A DNA stretch of 64,000 nucleotides from Allobosea thiooxidans. GTDB taxonomy: Bacteria > Pseudomonadota > Alphaproteobacteria > Rhizobiales > Beijerinckiaceae. The notes beneath the pieces are model-generated. The model had not been told where the DNA came from and made no database searches. It saw only the letters and a program-made list of their open reading frames with translations. Every line of letters starts with the position of its first letter. The first letter of the stretch is position 1. The stretch covers positions 124,001-188,000 of the forward strand of contig NZ_FUYX01000004.1 in assembly GCF_900168195.1 (NCBI RefSeq), given 5' to 3'. Positions 60,367-64,000 of the stretch are shown here, in pieces. The position numbers were made by a program, and so were the translations under genes.

Positions 60367-61254
60367 CTATGCCGCAGCCGGGCGAGCATCGGACTGCTCG
60401 GGTGCCACCGGCGTCAGCGGCATCGGCACCTCGCCGATTTCCTCGGTGACCACCTCGAAGCGCCGCAACTCGTGGCTGCCGAAGGAACTGATCATCGCGA
60501 CATCGGTGGCGTCGCGGCCACGGGCGATGACGATCCGGCCGATGCGCCGCTCGTTGTGGCGGGCGTCGAACGTGTACCAGCGGCGTCCGAGGAAGACCTC
60601 GAACCAGGCGTTGAAGTCCATGGGCGCCGGGTCGGGCGGCACGCCGATATCGCCGAGATAACCATTGCAGTAGCGGGCCGGGATGTTCATGCAGCGGCAG
60701 AGCGCGATGGCGAGATGGGCAAAATCGCGGCAGACGCCGACCCGCTCCTCGAACGCCTCCGCCGCCGTGCGCGTGCCGCGGGCGAAGTGATAGCCGAAGC
60801 GCAGATGGTTATGGACGAAATCCACGATCGCCTGGACGCGCGGCCAGCCGGGCTCGACCCCGCCGAACAGCGACCATGCCAGGTCGAAGAGCGTATCGGT
60901 TTCGCAGTAGCGGCTGCCGAGGAGATAGACCAGGGCATCATCGGGCAGGCGCGACGGGGCCACCTCGCGCGCCGCCGGATCGACGACGTCCGGCTCGCCG
61001 GAATCATGGACGATCCCTTCCGATTCCAGGCGGACGCCACCGGGCGGCGCCACCATGCGCCGGCGGATATTGCCGAAGGCATCGAGATGCTGCGTCACCG
61101 CGACGGGGCGGGCAGGATCGGCGAGCGCGCTCACCCGCATCTCGTCCGGCATGGTCAGGTCGTGTCGGCGTGACGGATGGACGTCCAGCAGCGTCACCAA
61201 CGGCATCTCGTGGGCGCAAACCAGCTCGATCCGATAGCCGTAACGGATGCGCAT
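60367..61254 (-). CDS. Transglutaminase-like protein with altered catalytic His
   Basis: 295 residues. An N-terminal beta domain (RIRYGYRIELVCAHEMPLVT) is followed by a transglutaminase core with C175 in VGVCRDFAHLA and D230 in WYTFDARHN. The usual catalytic His position (HAW) is N215 in FNAWFEV, so classical activity may be reduced. It is a separate subfamily from the operon proteins near 49-56 kb. GGAGAGAG lies upstream of the ATG at 61254. The next gene downstream is the lipid-kinase gene (46 nt). Confidence 0.86.
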   Translation of the reverse strand: MRIRYGYRIELVCAHEMPLVTLLDVHPSRRHDLTMPDEMRVSALADPARPVAVTQHLDAFGNIRRRMVAPPGGVRLESEGIVHDSGEPDVVDPAAREVAPSRLPDDALVYLLGSRYCETDTLFDLAWSLFGGVEPGWPRVQAIVDFVHNHLRFGYHFARGTRTAAEAFEERVGVCRDFAHLAIALCRCMNIPARYCNGYLGDIGVPPDPAPMDFNAWFEVFLGRRWYTFDARHNERRIGRIVIARGRDATDVAMISSFGSHELRRFEVVTEEIGEVPMPLTPVAPEQSDARPAAA

Positions 61255-61414
61255 CGCGCTCTCTCCTGGCGTGAGGGACGGCCGGGCGGTGACAAGGTCC
61301 CGCGGCTCATCTGTGTCGAAATCCCCCACAGGGCAGACGCGCGGAGCGAGCCTCCGGTTCCCGCTTCGACCGAAAAAAGCGCGGTGGTAGCCGCACCACT
61401 CGCAACGGGCCCCA

Positions 61415-61447
61415 CAAAAAGAAGATGCGGGCCTTTCGGCCCGCATC
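61415..61447 (-). terminator. Intrinsic terminator of the PRC-barrel gene
   Basis: On the minus strand GATGCGGGCC / GGCCCGCATC forms a perfect 10-bp stem with a 4-nt loop, followed by TTCTTTTTG. It lies 61 nt after the stop codon. Confidence 0.85.
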
Positions 61448-61508
61448 CCGCCGCCACGGCGGTTCGGCTGGGGGGATAGCAACCGCCGCGACCTGCGCCT
61501 GGCAGCCG

Positions 61509-61883
61509 CTACATCATCCAGTAGGGCATCGTGCCGTAGTAGTCGTGGACACGCTTGCCGTAAGCCTTGTCCTCCCAGTCGGGCTCGCCTTCGCTGTCGT
61601 ACATCGGCGCCGCCTCGAGCTTTTCCTTGGTGAGAGGCACGACGTAGCCGCCGCGCTGCGGGTCATAATCCAGCACGCTCCAGGGGATCGGATGGTACTT
61701 CTCGCCGAGGCCGAGGAATCCGCCGAAGGACATGATGGCGTAGGCGACCTTCCCGGTCTGCTTGTCGAGCATCACGTCGTAGATCTCGCCGAGATGATCG
61801 CCCGCCGTGTTGTAGACATCCGTGCCGGCGACGCGGGCGCCGGCGATCAGCGGATTAGCCGTGGTGGTGGTGGTCATCGCCAT
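61509..61883 (-). CDS. PRC-barrel domain protein
   Basis: 124 residues. One PRC-barrel (about 15-80: RVAGTDVYNTAGDHLGEIYDVMLDKQTGKVAYAIMSFGG), a domain seen in photosynthetic reaction-centre H subunits, RimM and stress proteins. The C-terminal tail is acidic, then DYYGTMPYWMM. GGAGG lies 8 nt upstream of ATG 61883; a nearby in-frame ATG at 61898 contains the ribosome site and is less likely. A perfect sigma-EcfG promoter is located 58 nt upstream. The protein may be a stress-linked soluble factor; function unknown. Confidence 0.88.
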   Translation of the reverse strand: MAMTTTTTANPLIAGARVAGTDVYNTAGDHLGEIYDVMLDKQTGKVAYAIMSFGGFLGLGEKYHPIPWSVLDYDPQRGGYVVPLTKEKLEAAPMYDSEGEPDWEDKAYGKRVHDYYGTMPYWMM

Positions 61884-61940
61884 TATCGATTCCTCCATCT
61901 TGCCGGGCGCAGCGTTGCCGCGCCGGAAACTCGCTTCCTC

Positions 61941-61966
61941 AACGTCCCGCGAGAGCCAAAGGTTCC
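61941..61966 (-). promoter_or_regulatory. Sigma-EcfG promoter of the PRC-barrel gene
   Basis: GGAAC (61966-61962), 17-nt spacer, CGTT (61944-61941) on the minus strand; exact match to the general stress consensus, 58 nt upstream of the start. Confidence 0.82.
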
Positions 61967-62051
61967 AGCGTTTTCAGCGTCTTTCTGTGCAATCTTCCGG
62001 CATCAAATTTTCGACCGTTTCATCCTGTGAATGGAGCCGGAGCTCGATTCG

Positions 62052-62076
62052 GGAACCTTTGCCGGAAAGGCGGGTT
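62052..62076 (+). promoter_or_regulatory. Variant sigma-EcfG-like promoter of the lipoprotein gene
   Basis: GGAAC (62052-62056), 16-nt spacer, GGTT (62073-62076). The -10 differs by one base from CGTT. About 47 nt upstream of the ATG. Confidence 0.35.
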
Positions 62077-62123
62077 TCGGTTGCGAGCCACATCGCCGTT
62101 TTGTGAAGAGGAGAACAGTCGGC

Positions 62124-62384
62124 ATGAAAAAGTTCATGGTCATCGTGGGTCTCGCGGCCGCTATCGGCGCCTGTACCCCGCGTGAACAGAATGCAGGTAC
62201 TGGTGCTCTCATCGGTGCAGGCGCAGGCGCCATCATCGGCGGCGCAGCTACGGGCCGGGCCGGTGGCGCGCTCGCGGGGGCTGCAATCGGCGGTGCGGGT
62301 GGCGCCATGATCGGCGCGGCTGCGACGCCCCAGACCTGCTATGGTCGCGATGAATGGGGCCGGCGCGTGCGCTACGCCTGCTGA
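62124..62384 (+). CDS. Small glycine-zipper lipoprotein
   Basis: 86 residues. MKKFMVIVGLAAAIGAC is a lipoprotein signal with a lipobox ending at C17, so it should be anchored to a membrane. Residues 25-66 are a glycine zipper (GALIGAGAGAIIGGAA, repeated), able to form oligomeric membrane structures. A GRDEWGRRVRYAC tail follows. GGAG lies upstream of the ATG. It ends in a strong terminator and so forms its own unit. Confidence 0.88.
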   Translation: MKKFMVIVGLAAAIGACTPREQNAGTGALIGAGAGAIIGGAATGRAGGALAGAAIGGAGGAMIGAAATPQTCYGRDEWGRRVRYAC

Positions 62385-62408
62385 CGAAAACTCAGCTCAT
62401 CCATGGAA

Positions 62409-62437
62409 GGCTCGCCGGGTCGGCGAGCCTTTTTCTT
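62409..62437 (+). terminator. Intrinsic terminator of the lipoprotein gene
   Basis: GGCTCGCC (62409-62416) pairs with GGCGAGCC (62422-62429) over a 5-nt loop, followed by TTTTTC. It lies 25 nt after the stop codon. Confidence 0.9.
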
Positions 62438-62471
62438 TGGCCCGAACCGTTCGCCTCGGACTTCGCTGCAG

Positions 62472-63221
62472 TCAAACCTGGCCATAGGGGCCGAAGCGCC
62501 CGACGAAGCGGTGGCGCGAGCCGGGGTAGAGCAGGCGCACGGCCGTCACCGGCTTCGACTGGTTCCAGGTCCGGCGCTCGACCAGAAGGCAGGGCTCGCC
62601 GATGGCGATGCTCAGCAGGTCGGCCTCCTCAGCCCCCGCCCCGATCGCGCTGATCGCATGCTCGGCTTGCGACCACAGGCTGTGCTTGAGCAGCCAGTCG
62701 CCCGGCGGAGTCTCGGCGAAATCCTCCTCGGCGAGACCGGGAACGGTGGCAGCGTGAATGACCCGCTCCTCCAGCACATGCGGCATGCCGTCGGCGCGAT
62801 GCAGCACGACGAGATGGGCCACCTTGTCGGACCGCTTCAGCCCGAAGCGCTCGACCACCTCCGGAGCGGGCCTGCCGTCGCTGCGCGAGAGCACGTCATA
62901 GGCATAGACCTGGCCGAGCTGCTCGACCTCTTCGGGAATCGAGAGGATGTCGAGCATGGCATGGCTCGCCGGGGGGCTCGCGACGATGGTGCCCGAGCGG
63001 CGGCGGCGAACGATCAGCCCTTCGCGGGCGAGCTGGACCAGCGCGCGGTGCACCGTCATCCGGGACGCGCCGAGCTGTTCCATCAGGGCGTGTTCCGGCG
63101 GCACGCCGGTGCCCGGCGGCCATTCGCCGCTGACCACCAGATCGCGGATCGCGCGCCGGATCTGGTCGTAGACCGGCCCGGCGCCGTCCAGCTTCACCGC
63201 GTCGAGCCGGGTCTCAATCAT
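62472..63221 (-). CDS. hutC: GntR-family histidine utilisation repressor
   Basis: 249 residues. GntR winged helix-turn-helix (about 10-80: PVYDQIRRAIRDLVVSGEWPPG, LGASRMTVHRALVQLAREGLI) and a UTRA effector domain (about 100-245). HutC represses hut genes and responds to urocanate in related bacteria. It starts 8 nt after the hutF stop on the same strand, so it is in the hut operon. Confidence 0.9.
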   Translation of the reverse strand: MIETRLDAVKLDGAGPVYDQIRRAIRDLVVSGEWPPGTGVPPEHALMEQLGASRMTVHRALVQLAREGLIVRRRRSGTIVASPPASHAMLDILSIPEEVEQLGQVYAYDVLSRSDGRPAPEVVERFGLKRSDKVAHLVVLHRADGMPHVLEERVIHAATVPGLAEEDFAETPPGDWLLKHSLWSQAEHAISAIGAGAEEADLLSIAIGEPCLLVERRTWNQSKPVTAVRLLYPGSRHRFVGRFGPYGQV

Positions 63222-63229
63222 CCTGTTCC

Positions 63230-64000
63230 CTATGCTGCCGCGAGCAGGCGCCGCATCACGCCGGCGAAGCGCGTGCGCACCGAATCACGGGCGATGTGCC
63301 GGCCTTCGGCGACCACCCTCCTGCCACCGACGACGACATCGCGCAAAGGCAGGGCGTTGGCGGCGAAGATCGCGCTGTCCACCGCCTCCGCACCGGACTT
63401 GCCGACGATCGCCGGGTGATCGGTGTCGAGCGTGATGAAATCGGCGCGATGGCCGGGCGCGATCGCGCCGATGGCGCGGCCGCATGCCTGGGCGCCGCCG
63501 GCGCAGGCCACCTGCCAGAGGGCGAGCCCGGTGGAGGCCCTCTCCTCGGCGAAGAGCGCCCGACGACGGTCGCGCAGGCGCTGCGAATATTCGAGCTGGC
63601 GCAGTTCGGCGCCGGCATCGATCTGGATATTGGAATCGCTGCCGACACCGAAGGCACCGCCGGCGGCGCGATAGCGGATGCCGTCGAAGATGCCGTCGCC
63701 GAGGCTCGATTCCGTGATCGGGCACAGGCCCGCCACCGCGCCGCTGCGGGCGATTCCGTCGCGCTCGGCATCACTCAGATGCGTCGCATGGATCAGGCAC
63801 CAGCGCCTGTCGAGCGGGATCGTGTCCATCAGCAGCTCGACCGGCCGCTTACCGGTGATCTTCAGGCTGGCCTCGACCTCGGGGATCTGCTCGGCGACGT
63901 GGATGTGGACGGGATCGTTCGGGCGCAGCGACGAGACCCAGCCGAGATCGTCGAGCGCGACGGCGCGCAACGAATGCGGGGCGACGCCGAGGCGGGCATC
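63230..64000 (-). CDS. hutF: Formimidoylglutamate deiminase (5' end outside the window)
   Basis: The frame runs off the right edge; the visible C-terminal 256 residues begin DARLGVAPHSLRAV. Amidohydrolase fold: HIHVAEQ (metal-binding His), HATHLSDAE and FGVGSDSNIQID (metal-ligand Asp). It deaminates N-formimino-glutamate to N-formylglutamate in histidine degradation. Followed by hutC. Only the 3' part is present. Confidence 0.88.
   Translation of the reverse strand, partial: DARLGVAPHSLRAVALDDLGWVSSLRPNDPVHIHVAEQIPEVEASLKITGKRPVELLMDTIPLDRRWCLIHATHLSDAERDGIARSGAVAGLCPITESSLGDGIFDGIRYRAAGGAFGVGSDSNIQIDAGAELRQLEYSQRLRDRRRALFAEERASTGLALWQVACAGGAQACGRAIGAIAPGHRADFITLDTDHPAIVGKSGAEAVDSAIFAANALPLRDVVVGGRRVVAEGRHIARDSVRTRFAGVMRRLLAAA

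Noticed and set aside
61336..61361. Sigma-EcfG-like sequence GGAAC-N17-CGTC ahead of the transglutaminase at 61254
   Set aside because: One mismatch in the -10 and about 80 nt from the start codon; not convincing enough to list as a feature.
1..64000. tRNA, rRNA, CRISPR array, prophage or insertion sequence
   Set aside because: I looked for cloverleaf-like segments, regularly spaced repeats, integrase or transposase motifs and saw none. Weak RNA genes could be missed without a covariance-model search.

Overview
The window is a GC-rich, gene-dense chromosomal segment of an alphaproteobacterium of the order Hyphomicrobiales. Gene content, synteny (ribF-ileS-lspA, a PodJ-like Sel1 protein, zwf-pgl-eda, a Moco cluster) and the palindromic intergenic repeats look most like Bosea or a close relative. 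The genus is an inference from protein flavour, not a database result. I see no rRNA, tRNA, CRISPR array, prophage or insertion sequence. The segment reads as core chromosome with accessory stretches.

Layout. 0-7.5 kb: housekeeping on the minus strand (ribF, ileS, lspA, a secreted proline-rich protein, a MaoC hydratase, a HAD hydrolase) with a lone CheY on the plus strand. 7.7-11.1 kb: a degenerate EAL-domain protein and a membrane TPR protein. 11.3-16.5 kb: an omega-amino-acid transaminase, an orphan Leu/Ile/Val-type binding protein, a deformylase-like protein that has lost metal ligands, and a divergent SDR/LysR pair. 16.7-22.8 kb: a fatty-acid beta-oxidation block (acyl-CoA dehydrogenase, thiolase, FadB/J-type protein) with a MerR regulator. 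23.1-28.3 kb: PodJ-like polarity protein and a TauE/SafE-TIGR02186 pair. 28.4-32.8 kb: molybdenum cofactor genes (moeA, mobA, DUF2478) around tusA, mrp and an SRPBCC gene that carries a LexA-type box. 33-40.3 kb: mixed metabolism, including an O-antigen-ligase-like membrane protein, argE, a threonine-dehydratase-like enzyme, GNAT, an M15-like protein, an M20 amidohydrolase and an LhgO-like oxidase. 40.5-43.3 kb: zwf-pgl-eda of the Entner-Doudoroff route. 43.5-48.8 kb: a five-gene peptide/opine-type ABC transporter. 49.1-55.9 kb: a three-gene operon joining transglutaminase-DUF2126, a circularly permuted ATP-grasp/alpha-E fusion and a second transglutaminase. 56-62.4 kb: small stress-type genes (Cys-rich copper-storage-like protein, 50-residue membrane protein, pyridoxamine-oxidase-like protein, PAP2, lipid kinase, another transglutaminase, PRC-barrel, glycine-zipper lipoprotein). 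62.5-64 kb: hutC and the 3' part of hutF.

The most interesting points are these. (1) The transglutaminase/ATP-grasp/alpha-E operon is a predicted but uncharacterised peptide-synthesis or peptide-tagging system. (2) Three perfect sigma-EcfG promoters (GGAAC-N16/17-CGTT) lie at 58.1 and 61.9 kb, two of them back to back, with weaker variants next to two neighbours; this suggests a general-stress cluster. (3) A LexA box overlaps the promoter of an SRPBCC gene of unknown role. (4) The deformylase homologue lacks Cys90 and His136. (5) A 30-bp CTAG-containing palindrome sits in front of the acyl-CoA dehydrogenase gene. (6) Several families of long intergenic palindromes occur, one of them within the beta-oxidation block.
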